This document shows positions 44,925 to 54,018 of a stretch of DNA of 64,000 nt, in pieces (position 1 is the stretch's first letter; every line of letters begins with the position of its first letter). A model generated the notes under the pieces. The model was not told the origin of the DNA. It was given only the letters and a program-made list of their open reading frames with translations, and did not search any database. Origin of the DNA: Gemmata palustris (GTDB taxonomy: Bacteria; Planctomycetota; Planctomycetia; Gemmatales; Gemmataceae); NCBI RefSeq assembly GCF_017939745.1, contig NZ_JAGKQQ010000002.1:620001-684000 (forward strand). The letters are read 5' to 3'. A program made the translations under genes and the position numbers.

Positions 44925-47060
44925 ATGCCTTGCCGGATCGAACTATCCTCAGTGCCCCCGGCCCCCGCGGGTTCCGGTGTGTTCGCGGCCGCGTTCGCCG
45001 GCTCGTACTCCGTCGGATTGGCACTGAGTCTCACGGTTCTCGTCCCGGCCCTGCTCGTTACGATCGCGCTGCGGGTCCGCCGCAAGCGCCGGGCCGCTCC
45101 CCCCATTCCCGTTCTCGTTCCGGCCCCGATCGCGCCCTCAGCATTCCAAGCCCGGCCCGAATCGGACGGGGTCTTCCGACTCCTGTTCGAGAACCACCCG
45201 GCGCCCGCGTGGGTGTTCGACGAGGACACGCTCCGGTTCGTCGCGGTGAACGACGCCGTGCTCCGGCGCTACGGGTACACGCGCGAGCGGTTCCTCGGGC
45301 TCACGATCCGCGACGTGTGCCCGGAAGCGGACGCGGACCGGCTCACCGGTACCCCGGGAACGCTTCAGTGGCGCCACCGGATCTCGTCGGGCGCCCTCAT
45401 CGCGATCGAAGTGACCTCGCACCGCATCCCGACCGAGGGGCGGTTACTGCGATTGATCGTGGCCAGCGACGCCACGGACCGCCGGAAAGCGGAAGGCGCC
45501 CTGAAAGAGCGCGACGAACTGCTACAGGACGTGCTCACCAACGTGCCGTGTGCGGTGTCCTGGAAGGACCGCGCGTCCATTTACATCGGGTGCAACGACC
45601 AGGCCGCGCGCGACCACGGGCTGAGCGTGCCGGGCGAGGTGATCGGCCAAACGGACTACGACCTCGCGCGCGTTTCCGAGGAGGCCGAGAGCGTCCGCGC
45701 CAGCGACCTGCGGGTCATCGAGTCCGGCGCCCCGCTGCTCGACGTGGAAGAGACCCGCACGCTCGCGACCGGGGCGAAGGCGACGTTCCTGACGAACCGC
45801 GTCCCGCTCCGCGACTCGGGCGGGCGCGTGGTAGGCGTCGTCGGCGTGGCGCAGAACGTGACCGAGCGCAAGCGCCTGGAGGACGAGCTGCGGCACTCGC
45901 AAAAGATGGAGGCGGTGGGCCGGCTCGCCGGGGGCGTCGCGCACGACTTCAACAACCTGCTCACGATCGTGACCGGGAGCGTTCACCTCATCCGGTCGCT
46001 GCCGCCCGGCGACACCTCGGTCGGCACCTACGTCGACGAGATCCAGGCCGCGGTCGATCGCGCCACGGCGCTCACGCGCCAGCTCCTCGCGTTCAGCCGC
46101 AAGCAGCCCTCGCGCCCGGAAGTGCTCGACTTGAACGAGGTCGTCACGGGCCTGGCGAGCCTCCTGCGCCGGCTCCTCGGGAACCGCGTCACGGTGCGAA
46201 CCGAACTCGACGCCGAGTCGGTCCGCGTCCGGGCCGACCGCGGGCACCTGGAACAGATCCTCATGAACCTCGCGGTGAACGCGCGCGACGCGATGCCCAA
46301 TGGGGGCGCGCTGACCATCGCGACCGCACCCGACCTCGCGAGCCAGCTCGCCCGGCTCACCGTCACCGATACCGGGACGGGCATGACGGACGAGGTGAAG
46401 GCCAAAATCTTCGAGCCGTTCTTCACCACAAAGGAAATCGGTAAGGGAACCGGACTGGGGTTGGCCACGGTTCACGGCATCGTCCAGCAGGCCGGGGGCG
46501 GGATCGAGGTCACGTCCGTACTGGGTACCGGGACGACGTTCTCGATCCGGTTCCCCTGGTGCGCGGCACCGACGCCCCCGCCGTCCGGTTCGCTCACCCC
46601 GCTAGCCCCGTTCGCCGCCCGCGCCGGGCGCTCGGTGCTGCTCGTCGAGGACGAAGAGCGGGTCCGCAAACTGGTGCGCGGAACGCTGGAGGGTTGGGGC
46701 TACGCGGTCACCGAGGCGGACCGGGCAGAAGAGGCCCTGGCGCTGCTCGCGGTCGACCGCGAGTTCGAGCTCCTCGTTACGGACCTCGTGATGCCGGGGA
46801 TGGACGGGCGCGAGCTGGCGGCCCGCGTGCGCGCGGAGCGCCCCAATACCGCTATCGTCTTTATCTCCGGGTACGTCCCGGACATCAAACGCCTCGACGG
46901 GTTCTCCGACGGCGTGTTCCTGCCCAAACCGTTCACCCCGTTCGACCTGCTCCGGTGCGCGGAGCGGGCCCTGCGCCAGCGGAAAGCGGACGGCGCGCGC
47001 CCCCCGAGTGTGCCCCCCGTGCCGGCTCCCGGCTCCCCCGTCGGAGCGCAGGACCTATGA
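44925..47060 (+). CDS. Hybrid histidine kinase with PAS domains and C-terminal receiver
   Basis: A 711-residue protein with one N-terminal membrane helix (VGLALSLTVLVPALLVTIAL). It continues with two PAS domains (about 80-190 and 200-315), HisKA with the histidine in [16 protein letters not shown], HATPase_c with [30 protein letters not shown] and [11 protein letters not shown], and a receiver at about 570-690 with LLVTDLVMPGMDGREL. Its stop overlaps the start of the HDOD gene as ATGA, so the two are one unit. It lies upstream of the flagellar genes; a link to motility control is possible but not shown. Confidence 0.95.
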   Translation: MPCRIELSSVPPAPAGSGVFAAAFAGSYSVGLALSLTVLVPALLVTIALRVRRKRRAAPPIPVLVPAPIAPSAFQARPESDGVFRLLFENHPAPAWVFDEDTLRFVAVNDAVLRRYGYTRERFLGLTIRDVCPEADADRLTGTPGTLQWRHRISSGALIAIEVTSHRIPTEGRLLRLIVASDATDRRKAEGALKERDELLQDVLTNVPCAVSWKDRASIYIGCNDQAARDHGLSVPGEVIGQTDYDLARVSEEAESVRASDLRVIESGAPLLDVEETRTLATGAKATFLTNRVPLRDSGGRVVGVVGVAQNVTERKRLEDELRHSQKMEAVGRLAGGVAHDFNNLLTIVTGSVHLIRSLPPGDTSVGTYVDEIQAAVDRATALTRQLLAFSRKQPSRPEVLDLNEVVTGLASLLRRLLGNRVTVRTELDAESVRVRADRGHLEQILMNLAVNARDAMPNGGALTIATAPDLASQLARLTVTDTGTGMTDEVKAKIFEPFFTTKEIGKGTGLGLATVHGIVQQAGGGIEVTSVLGTGTTFSIRFPWCAAPTPPPSGSLTPLAPFAARAGRSVLLVEDEERVRKLVRGTLEGWGYAVTEADRAEEALALLAVDREFELLVTDLVMPGMDGRELAARVRAERPNTAIVFISGYVPDIKRLDGFSDGVFLPKPFTPFDLLRCAERALRQRKADGARPPSVPPVPAPGSPVGAQDL

Positions 47061-48250
47061 CGCGCCGCGTGCTGCTCGTGACCGAAGACCCCGGCGCGCA
47101 CCTCGCGCTGCGGGACACGTTCGCCCCGCTCGCGGCGGAGTGGGACGCGGAGTTCTCCCGCGGCGGCCCCGAAGCCCTGAACCACTTGAACCGCCCGGCC
47201 TACGACGCGCTCGTCGCCGACGCCCACCTCCCCGCCAACGGGTGCGCGGAACTGCTCACCGAGGCCCGGCGCCGGCACCCGCCGATGGTGCGCATCGTGC
47301 TCGCGGCCCCGGGCCGGATGGAGGTGATCGGGCTCGTCACGCTCGCGCACCGGATGCTGCCCAAAATGTGCCCGCCGGCCGAGCTGATCGGCGCGATCCA
47401 GCGGGCGCACTCCCTGCGCGAACTGCTCGGCAGCCCGTCCCTTGCGGCCCTCGTCGGCCGGCTCGCGAGCGTCCCGGCGCTGTCCGCGGTGTACACCCGG
47501 ATCGCGGAAGAACTCGCGTTCCCGGACTTCTCGCTCGCGGCCGTGGGCGGGTTGGTGTCGCAAGACGTCGGGATCGCAGCCAAGTTGCTCCAGATGGCCA
47601 ATTCCGCGCTCGTCGGGCTGCGCAAACCGGCTTCGACGCCGTCCCAGGCGGTGCGCATTCTGGGCGCGGACCTGACGCGCACGCTGGTCCTGGCGGTGGA
47701 CCTGTTCTCGCGCTACAACCCGCACGCGCTCAAGCCGTTCTCGATCGAGGCGCTGTGGGACCGCAGCCAGGCGGTCGGGGAGCTTGCGGCGACCATCGCC
47801 GCGACCGAGCGCGCCGAGGAGCACGTGGTGCGCGAGTCCGCTCTGGCGGGGCTGTTCCTCGACATCGGCCGCCTCACGCTCGCGAGCCAGCTCACCGGGC
47901 CGTACAAGGAAATTCTGGCGCTGATGCGCAAAGAGAACCTGGAAGCGGCCGAGGCCGAGCGCCGGGTGCTGGGTACCTCGCACGCCGAGGTCGGGGCGTA
48001 CCTCCTCGGGCTCTGGGGGATGCCCGACGGCCTGGTCGAAGCGGTCGCGTGGCACCACAACCCGGCCGGGTGCCCGGGCAGCGTGTTCACCCCACTCACC
48101 GCCGTTCACGCCGCCGACACGATCCTCACGGAAGGCGTAAAAGCTGCCCCTGATTGGGCCTACCTCGCGCGGCTCGGTCTCACAGAACGGTACGCGACGT
48201 GGCGGAAGATGTGGCAGGATCGCAGTAAGCGCGACGAGCGGGAGGTTTGA
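47057..48250 (+). CDS. HDOD-domain protein with a receiver-like N-terminus
   Basis: A 397-residue protein. The first about 120 residues have a receiver-like fold (VLLVTEDPGAHLALRDTF, DALVADAHLPANGC), but the typical conserved lysine and threonine are not clear, so it may not be phosphorylated. From about 125 on is an HDOD domain (ALSAVYTRIAEELAFPDFSL, LQMANSALVGLRKPASTPSQ, ALAGLFLDIGRLTLASQL, AEVGAYLLGLWGMPDGLVEA). HDOD proteins are related to HD-type hydrolases and often regulate motility or development, with no catalytic metal site in many. It is translationally coupled to the kinase. Confidence 0.93.
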   Translation: MTRRVLLVTEDPGAHLALRDTFAPLAAEWDAEFSRGGPEALNHLNRPAYDALVADAHLPANGCAELLTEARRRHPPMVRIVLAAPGRMEVIGLVTLAHRMLPKMCPPAELIGAIQRAHSLRELLGSPSLAALVGRLASVPALSAVYTRIAEELAFPDFSLAAVGGLVSQDVGIAAKLLQMANSALVGLRKPASTPSQAVRILGADLTRTLVLAVDLFSRYNPHALKPFSIEALWDRSQAVGELAATIAATERAEEHVVRESALAGLFLDIGRLTLASQLTGPYKEILALMRKENLEAAEAERRVLGTSHAEVGAYLLGLWGMPDGLVEAVAWHHNPAGCPGSVFTPLTAVHAADTILTEGVKAAPDWAYLARLGLTERYATWRKMWQDRSKRDEREV

Positions 48251-48362
48251 AAGAGGATCGCACGCGGTCGTGTGCCCGATTCTCTTTGGGGACGCAGGTA
48301 CCTGCCCGGTTACGAAGTGGAAGCGGGCGCAGTGCGCGCAACAGCAACGCGCACGGCTCCGC

Positions 48363-48632
48363 TCACGTGGGGCGGTTCACGCGGTGCAGAAAGGCCAGGA
48401 TCGCGGCCACCGCGCGGTACACTTCGGGCGGGATCTCCTGATCGAGATTCAGCCGACTCAAGACCTGCACGAGCGTCGGGTCCGCGCGCACCGGGACCGC
48501 GTTCTTGCGCGCCAGCGCGAGGATCTGCTCCGCGGTGCGCCCCTTCCCCTTCGCGACGACGGTGGGGGCCTTGTCTCGCGCCGGGTCGTAGCGGAGCGCG
48601 ACCGCGCGCTTCTGTTTCGGTTTCTCGGCCAT
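48363..48632 (-). CDS. Small FlhB C-terminal-like protein (FhlB/FlhX type)
   Basis: An 89-residue soluble protein equal to the cytoplasmic domain of FlhB without the membrane part. VALRYDPARDKAPTVVAKGK matches AVALRYDANRDSAPVVIAKG of the full FlhB encoded at 61792-62859, and PPEVYRAVAAILAFLHRVN matches its end. The autocleavage NPTH site is absent. In other bacteria such proteins can replace the cleaved FlhB C-domain in the export switch. It follows the FliK-like gene by one base on the minus strand, which fits a role in export-specificity control. Confidence 0.9.
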   Translation of the reverse strand: MAEKPKQKRAVALRYDPARDKAPTVVAKGKGRTAEQILALARKNAVPVRADPTLVQVLSRLNLDQEIPPEVYRAVAAILAFLHRVNRPT

Positions 48633-48633
48633 A

Positions 48634-50130
48634 TCACACTTTCACGTCCAGTAGGGAAGCGAAGGCCGCCGGGCGCCCGGCGGTCATGGCGGAGGACTGC
48701 TGACGGGTGCGGGCGGGCAGGTCGGCGGTCGAGCGCACGTCGAGGAACACTTCACCGAACCCCTCGGTCCGCAGTTCCGAATGCAGTTCGGGTAGCGCGG
48801 CGCTCACGCGCTCGCGCACCGCGGCGCGGTCGATGAAGATCGCGGCGCGGAAACTGTCGCCGGCCAATCCCGCGTCGATCCACGTCTCGCCCAACTCGCT
48901 CAGCGGGACGTGCATGAGCATCCGGAAGCGGCCGGGGCGCTCGGGATCGTTGCCGCGGTCCGGTTGCTCCTCCGGCTCGACGGACAGGTGGAGCGTGCGC
49001 CACTGGTCGCGATCCGGGAACGGAACCTGAAGCACATACGGCGTCCCGGTCGCCTGCGCGAGTGTTTGGGTCGCCTGTTGTGACTCGATCCCGTCGAGTG
49101 TGGCTTTTGCGGCCGGAATCTGCGACGCGACGCCCAACTCGCGCGCCGTCTGGAGCAACCGCAGCAGATCGCCCTTGAGGTCCGCCTTCAGTTCGTGTGC
49201 GACGTCGGGTTTCGGCGCCGGTCCGTTCGCCGGCGCGGGATCTTTTGTAGGCGATTGCTCGTTCTTGAGAGCGGAGTGTTTTGCGGCACTGGCGGCACCC
49301 GCCGGGTCCGAACTCGCGGGGTCCGGGGCGACCAGCCGCGCGAGCTTCGCTTCAAACTGAATCCCGCCGTTCTCAACGAGGCTTTGGAGCTCGGTCGCGT
49401 TCAACACACGCGGCGAACTCGGGACGATAGTTTTTATTGTGTCGCTCACCGCGATCGCGGCCTCGCGCACGCGGGCGGGAACGACCGCCGCGGGTTCGCC
49501 CTTCCCCGACTGCGGCTGCGACTCGATCAGTGTCTTTAGCTCGGCCTGGAGCGGTTTCAGGTTCGAGGCGAGGTCGGGCGCGGGTGTCGCGCGAATGATC
49601 GCCGTCGCGATTTCCGTGGGCAGCGCGGGGGTTTCGGCCGGAGCTTTGAGCACGATTCCCTTCGTCGTCGTACTCACTTCCAAAACGAACCGGCCCGGTA
49701 CGAGGGGGTCGCGCGTCGTCGCAGTCTGCTCCTGCCCCTCGATCTGCACGAGCACGCGACCATCGGGAAGCGCCGCGGTCACGTCCACGACTTTGAGTTG
49801 CGTCGATCCCGTTGGAATGTTGAGCGGCGCCAGCGGTTTCGGTTCGCGCGTTGGCGCCGCTGCAATTTCCAGTGTTCCGTTGCCGGCTTTCGGCACCCGC
49901 ACGAATAGTACCGATCCGGCCTGAAGTCCGACCGACGGGCTGACCGTGAGGGACTGCCCGTTGACGTTCAAAACCGCGTCGCGCGGGTTCACCTGAGTAA
50001 CGGTCGCTTGCAAGAGCGAGCCGAGCGGGACCGCCGTAAGACTCCCGGCCAAAATGCGCAGATTCGCAGCGGACGCCGCTTGCGCCGGTGGTGGAGGGGG
50101 GAGCACGATCTCGGTCGCGTTGATCTGCAT
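48634..50130 (-). CDS. fliK: Flagellar hook-length-control-like protein (FliK)
   Basis: A 498-residue protein. The C-terminal about 100 residues have the Flg_hook domain pattern RFRMLMHVPLSELGETWID, AIFIDRAAVRERVSAALP and LRTEGFGEVFLDVRS, the region that in FliK interacts with FlhB to switch export from hook to filament. The long N-terminal and middle part is alanine-, proline- and threonine-rich and is the expected ruler-like segment. It starts divergently from flgB with a 120-base spacer and is followed by the FlhB-C-like gene, a functional pair. The N-terminus MQINATEIVLPPPPPAQ has no signal peptide, as usual. Confidence 0.85.
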   Translation of the reverse strand: MQINATEIVLPPPPPAQAASAANLRILAGSLTAVPLGSLLQATVTQVNPRDAVLNVNGQSLTVSPSVGLQAGSVLFVRVPKAGNGTLEIAAAPTREPKPLAPLNIPTGSTQLKVVDVTAALPDGRVLVQIEGQEQTATTRDPLVPGRFVLEVSTTTKGIVLKAPAETPALPTEIATAIIRATPAPDLASNLKPLQAELKTLIESQPQSGKGEPAAVVPARVREAAIAVSDTIKTIVPSSPRVLNATELQSLVENGGIQFEAKLARLVAPDPASSDPAGAASAAKHSALKNEQSPTKDPAPANGPAPKPDVAHELKADLKGDLLRLLQTARELGVASQIPAAKATLDGIESQQATQTLAQATGTPYVLQVPFPDRDQWRTLHLSVEPEEQPDRGNDPERPGRFRMLMHVPLSELGETWIDAGLAGDSFRAAIFIDRAAVRERVSAALPELHSELRTEGFGEVFLDVRSTADLPARTRQQSSAMTAGRPAAFASLLDVKV

Positions 50131-50250
50131 AAACTCTACTTTAGCCCATCTTGCGCGATTTTGCCGAATTCGTTCAAATCGCCGGTACAGCCCGCACTAC
50201 CGGCGCGATTGGTTCAAGTTTCCGCGCAAATCTTCCGACTTATCAACCAC

Positions 50251-50601
50251 ATGGAAACAAACTTACCCGGCCTGAGCACGCTGGCGCAGGTGCTCGATAC
50301 GAGCGCTCTGCGGCACCGCGTCATCGCACAAAACGTGGCGAACGTGAACACGCCCGGCTACCGCCGGCAAACGGTCGCGTTCGAATCGGACCTCGCACGA
50401 GCCCTGGCCTCGCCCACGAGCGACGCGCCGGTGCGGTCGCGCATCGTGACGGCCGACGGCCCGGAGCGGGCCGACGGCAACACGGTGGACATCGACCGCG
50501 AGATGAACGACATGACCAAGAACGCCCTACTGTACCAGGCCGCGACCCAGATCATGGCGAGCCGCGTCGCGTCGCTGCGGGCCGCGATCGCCGGCCGCTA
50601 A
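50251..50601 (+). CDS. flgB: Flagellar basal-body rod protein FlgB
   Basis: A 116-residue protein (family usually 110-140). The conserved N-terminal rod signature is seen in LRHRVIAQNVANVNTPGYRR, and the C-terminal part NALLYQAATQIMASRVASLR forms the partner helix. It makes the proximal rod of the flagellum. The ATG at 50251 gives METNLPGLSTLAQVLD. No good Shine-Dalgarno sequence is in front. TCAAGTTT at 50214-50221 and TCCGACTT at 50234-50241 resemble a sigma-28-type promoter, but the spacing is one base long and the -10 match is poor, so I do not call it. It is first gene of the plus-strand flagellar run. Confidence 0.95.
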   Translation: METNLPGLSTLAQVLDTSALRHRVIAQNVANVNTPGYRRQTVAFESDLARALASPTSDAPVRSRIVTADGPERADGNTVDIDREMNDMTKNALLYQAATQIMASRVASLRAAIAGR

Positions 50602-50621
50602 CGCGGAAACGAGGAACCCAG

Positions 50622-51053
50622 ATGCCCTTCAACGACCTATTTTCGGCCTCGGTCATCAGCAGCTCCGGCATGTCGGCCGAGCGGCTGCGGATGGAAGTGG
50701 TCGCGAACAACATCGCGAACGCGAACGCCACCCGGTCCGCGAACGGCGGCCCGTACCGCCGGCAGGACGTGGTGTTCGCCGAGGTGCTCGGCGCCGCCCA
50801 CCGCGGCACCGGGCCGGACATGCGCGGGGTGGAAGCGGTCGAGCTGATCGAGGACCAGAGCGAACTGCCCCGCGTGTACCAGCCCGGGCACCCGGACGCG
50901 GACGCCGAGGGCTTCGTGCGGATGCCCAACGTTCAGCTCCCGATCGAAATGGTCAACCTGTTAACCGCGTCGCGGGCGTATGAAGCGAACCTGCGCACGG
51001 CCCAAACGTTCCGCCAAATGAACGAGCAGGCCCTCGCGCTGCTCCGGGGGTAA
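50622..51053 (+). CDS. flgC: Flagellar basal-body rod protein FlgC
   Basis: A 143-residue protein. The N-terminal MSAERLRMEVVANNIANANA is the rod-family signature, and the C-terminal VQLPIEMVNLLTASRAYEAN with RTAQTFRQMNEQALALL is the conserved C-helix of FlgC. It is a proximal rod subunit. The ATG at 50622 has GAGGAA upstream at the right distance, which sets the start. It lies 20 bases after flgB and three bases before fliE. Confidence 0.95.
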   Translation: MPFNDLFSASVISSSGMSAERLRMEVVANNIANANATRSANGGPYRRQDVVFAEVLGAAHRGTGPDMRGVEAVELIEDQSELPRVYQPGHPDADAEGFVRMPNVQLPIEMVNLLTASRAYEANLRTAQTFRQMNEQALALLRG

Positions 51054-51056
51054 GCC

Positions 51057-51365
51057 ATGCCAGTCGATTCCATCGCGACCGTCGGCCCGCTCACGCGGCT
51101 CCAACCGCTCGTCGCCCCGCAAATGCCGGCCGAGGCGCCGTCCTCGGTCCCGTTCGCGGGCGTGCTGAACGGCGTCCTCGCGGGCAACGCCCAGGCCCAG
51201 GTCACCGCCGATAACGCCGTGCGCGACCTCGCGAACGGCAACGCGCAAGACCTCCACACGGTCAGCCTCGCGGTCGCGCAGGCCGACATCTCGTTCCGGC
51301 TGATCCTGGAGCTGCGGAACCGGCTCGCGGACGCGCTCCAAGAAGTGACCCGTATGCAGGTGTAG
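51057..51365 (+). CDS. fliE: Flagellar hook-basal body protein FliE
   Basis: A 102-residue protein, the usual FliE size. The C-terminal two-thirds has SLAVAQADISFRLILELRNR and ADALQEVTRMQV, the conserved helix that links the MS ring to the rod; the middle has AVRDLANGNAQDLHTV. It is the first exported rod-base part in other bacteria. It begins three bases after the flgC stop, so it is coupled with it. It is followed by a spacer with a short hairpin before fliF. Confidence 0.95.
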   Translation: MPVDSIATVGPLTRLQPLVAPQMPAEAPSSVPFAGVLNGVLAGNAQAQVTADNAVRDLANGNAQDLHTVSLAVAQADISFRLILELRNRLADALQEVTRMQV

Positions 51366-51379
51366 TGCGGGTGGTTCGT

Positions 51380-51400
51380 CGGGCGGGCGGAGCCCGCCCG
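51380..51400. repeat. 9-bp hairpin between fliE and fliF
   Basis: CGGGCGGGC at 51380-51388 pairs exactly with 51392-51400 around GGA. No T-run follows. It may lower or process the transcript between the rod and ring genes. Confidence 0.55.
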
Positions 51401-51452
51401 GCGCGAACGGTGGCCGGGCCGGACCTCAAGACCAGACTCGATCGGGTGACGC

Positions 51453-53003
51453 ATGGAACCTTTGAACCGCCTTCTGGCCCAGACCCGCGCGTACTGGGCG
51501 GGGCTGAGCGCCGGGCGCCGAACGGGCGCGGTAATCGGCGCGCTCGGTATCGTGATCGCGCTCGCGGCCGTTGCGTACCTCTCGCCGGGCGCGCACTACG
51601 TGCCGCTCTCGCAGGCCCCGCTCCCGGCGGAAGAAGTCGCGGCGATGCGCGCCAAGCTCACCGCGGACAACATCACCAACCGCCTCGCGAACGGCGGCAC
51701 GAGCCTCGAGGTCCCGGAAGAACGGTACCCCGAGGCCGTCGTCTCGCTCGCCGCGGGCGGCATCCCGGCGCGCGGCGGGAAGGGCTACGAGCTGTTCGAC
51801 GAAACGTCACTCATGACGACGCCGTTCGTCCAGAGCGTGAACTACCAGCGGGCGCTCCAGGCCGAACTCGCGCGCTCGATCATGCAGATGGAAGCGGTGC
51901 AGTCGGCCCGGGTCATCATCGCGAAGCCGGACCCGTCGCCGTTCGTCCGCGACCAGAAGCAACCGACCGCCAGCGTGGTCATCAAGCTGAAACCGCGGGC
52001 GCGCATGGCCCCGGCGACCGCGTCCGGCATCGTGTCCCTTGTGGCGCACAGTATCGAAGGGTTGCGCCCGGAAAACGTTACGGTCATGGAAACGGGCGGC
52101 CGGCTCCTCTCGGACCCACACGCGGCCGAGCGCGGGAACCTGCCCACCCCGCAACTCGAGTACCTGGAGCGGCTCGAGACGTATCTGTCGACAAAAGCCG
52201 AGGAAATGCTGGCAAAAACCCTAGGGCCGGGGCGGGCCGTCATCCGGGTCAGTGCGGACGTCAACTTCCAGAAAATCAAAGAGCGGTTGAAAACTTATTC
52301 GCCAGATGGGAGAGTAGCGTTAGCTGAACGGACGGCGAACTCGACGAGCTCTGGTGGAACGGCCCGCGGACCCGCAGGGGCCGTCAGCAACGTGGCCCGT
52401 GCCGGCGGCGTGCCTTCCAGCTCGGGCGGCGGTAGTGGTACGGCTAAAGAAGAGGTGATTCAGACCGATTACCTCGTGTCCGAAACGATTCGTGACATTG
52501 AGGACGGCGCCGGGGCCGTGACGCGACTGAGTGTCGCCGCGATCGTGGATCTGGCCCCCCAGGGCGAGGGTCAGACGGTCATCAGCGCGACGGATGCCGA
52601 AGAAATCATTAAACAGGCTGTCGGGTTCCGCGTCGGTCGCGATAATGTTACACTGGCGCGGGCGCCGCTCAGCGGACCGGGTGTGGCCGAGCCGGACGAC
52701 ACGCTGGTCAAGCTCCAGCGGTTCCAGACGTATATCAGTCTGGCCCGGAACCTCAGCGTCGCCGTGGCGACCGTTTTGGCGGTCCTTGTGGCCGGGTTGC
52801 TCGTCCTCCGCCGGCGCAGGGTGCCGGTCGCAACCGATGCCGCAACGAACCCCGAAACCGCGGCTGCCGCGGCCGCCGAAGAAGCTCGGGTGAAAGAAGA
52901 ACGCCGAAACGCGGAACTCGGGCGGTTCCAAGAACTGGCCCGAAGCAAGCCCGGCGATGTGGCCAACGTGTTCCGTCTGTTGATCGGCGAACCCGCCGTG
53001 TGA
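51453..53003 (+). CDS. fliF: Flagellar MS-ring protein FliF
   Basis: A 516-residue protein forming the MS ring in the cytoplasmic membrane. TM1 is at about 25-47 (AVIGALGIVIALAAVAYL), the YscJ/FliF ring-building motif region follows (VNYQRALQAELARSIMQMEA, ARVIIAKPDPSPFVRD), then a second ring domain, and TM2 near the C-terminus (LSVAVATVLAVLVAGLLVL). The C-terminal tail ELGRFQELARSKPGDVANVF is the FliG-binding part. A serine/glycine-rich linker (TSSGGTARGPAGAVSN) occurs at about 290-325. Its length is in the usual range. Confidence 0.95.
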   Translation: MEPLNRLLAQTRAYWAGLSAGRRTGAVIGALGIVIALAAVAYLSPGAHYVPLSQAPLPAEEVAAMRAKLTADNITNRLANGGTSLEVPEERYPEAVVSLAAGGIPARGGKGYELFDETSLMTTPFVQSVNYQRALQAELARSIMQMEAVQSARVIIAKPDPSPFVRDQKQPTASVVIKLKPRARMAPATASGIVSLVAHSIEGLRPENVTVMETGGRLLSDPHAAERGNLPTPQLEYLERLETYLSTKAEEMLAKTLGPGRAVIRVSADVNFQKIKERLKTYSPDGRVALAERTANSTSSGGTARGPAGAVSNVARAGGVPSSSGGGSGTAKEEVIQTDYLVSETIRDIEDGAGAVTRLSVAAIVDLAPQGEGQTVISATDAEEIIKQAVGFRVGRDNVTLARAPLSGPGVAEPDDTLVKLQRFQTYISLARNLSVAVATVLAVLVAGLLVLRRRRVPVATDAATNPETAAAAAAEEARVKEERRNAELGRFQELARSKPGDVANVFRLLIGEPAV

Positions 53004-53044
53004 CGACGATCCTGCCTTGACTGCTGTAGACGTGGCTCCTACTG

Positions 53045-53989
53045 GTGCTATGGATGGCCAACGTTCCTGGAGAAGATGTCGCGGTCCTGTTACTGCGCGT
53101 CCTGCCCGCAGACCTCGCCGAGAATGTTCTCGGTCAGATGGGTGCGGACGAGGAAGCGCGGCTCAGGACCAAACTGCGCGCGGCCCCGGCCGAACCGCCG
53201 CCGCCGACCGAGCTCGACGCGGCGCTCGCTCAATTTTTTGATGTCGACCGTATCGTCTCCAGTATTTCAAGGGCGACAAAGGGGAACGAGCCGGCCGAAG
53301 AGCCCGGCCCCCCTGTTAACCCGATCGACGAGCTCCGCACGATCCCCGCGGATCAGCTCGCCCGTGCCCTTGACGGCGAGCAGTCCGGCGCGATCGCGAT
53401 GCTCCTCTCGGCCCTGGACGCGAAAACGACCGGGAACGTCATCCGCCGGTTGCCGGCCGAGATCCGGCCCGAAATCGCTCTGCGTCTCACGAAACCCGGC
53501 CCGCGGAACCTGGCCCTCCTGCACCCGCTCGCGAAGGCGGTCCTGGAGAAGATTCGCCGACTCAAGGACGTACCGGCGGAGCCGTCGCAGGACGAGTTGA
53601 TTCAGAACCTGGCCGACATGCTCCGCACGTTCCCGCGAACGGACCGGACGCCGGTGGTTCTCAAACTCGAAGAGACCGATCCCGAACTGGCCGCTCGAGT
53701 TATCGAAAAGCTGTACCGGATCGAAGACATCCTGCGCATCCCCGATCGGCAGGTTCAGATGCTGCTCGGGAAGCTGGACGTGAAGACCGTCGCGGTGGCA
53801 CTGAAGGGCGCGGCCCCGACGATCCGCCAGAAGGTCACCTCGAACATGTCGAGCCGGTCGAAGTCGGTTCTGGAAGAGGAAAGCGAACTCCTCGGGTCCA
53901 TTGCCGATTCCGTTGTTCGCGAAGCACAAAGCAGCGTCCTCGGCGCGATCCGCAAGGGCGAAGAGGACGGCCAAATTACGATGGACTGA
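53045..53989 (+). CDS. fliG: Flagellar motor-switch protein FliG, divergent
   Basis: A 314-residue protein from a GTG at 53045; an ATG at 53054 (MANVPGEDVAVLLL) is as likely, and no clear ribosome-binding site decides. The middle part IAMLLSALDAKTTGNVIRRL, RPEIALRLTKPGP, and the C-terminal LKLEETDPELAARVIEKLY and VALKGAAPTIRQKVTSNMS show the FliG_M and FliG_C armadillo repeats. The EHPQ motif that contacts FliM in typical FliG is EQSG here. It torques the rotor through stator contact in the C-domain. It is followed by a strong terminator. Confidence 0.9.
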   Translation: MLWMANVPGEDVAVLLLRVLPADLAENVLGQMGADEEARLRTKLRAAPAEPPPPTELDAALAQFFDVDRIVSSISRATKGNEPAEEPGPPVNPIDELRTIPADQLARALDGEQSGAIAMLLSALDAKTTGNVIRRLPAEIRPEIALRLTKPGPRNLALLHPLAKAVLEKIRRLKDVPAEPSQDELIQNLADMLRTFPRTDRTPVVLKLEETDPELAARVIEKLYRIEDILRIPDRQVQMLLGKLDVKTVAVALKGAAPTIRQKVTSNMSSRSKSVLEEESELLGSIADSVVREAQSSVLGAIRKGEEDGQITMD

Positions 53990-54018
53990 CCTCAAAGTTC
54001 ACGGATTCCGCATTTTTC

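Noticed and set aside
50214-50241. Sigma-28-like promoter in front of flgB
   Set aside because: TCAAGTTT is a good -35 but the spacing is 12 rather than 11 and TCCGACTT matches the -10 poorly. Transcription would start nearly on the ATG.
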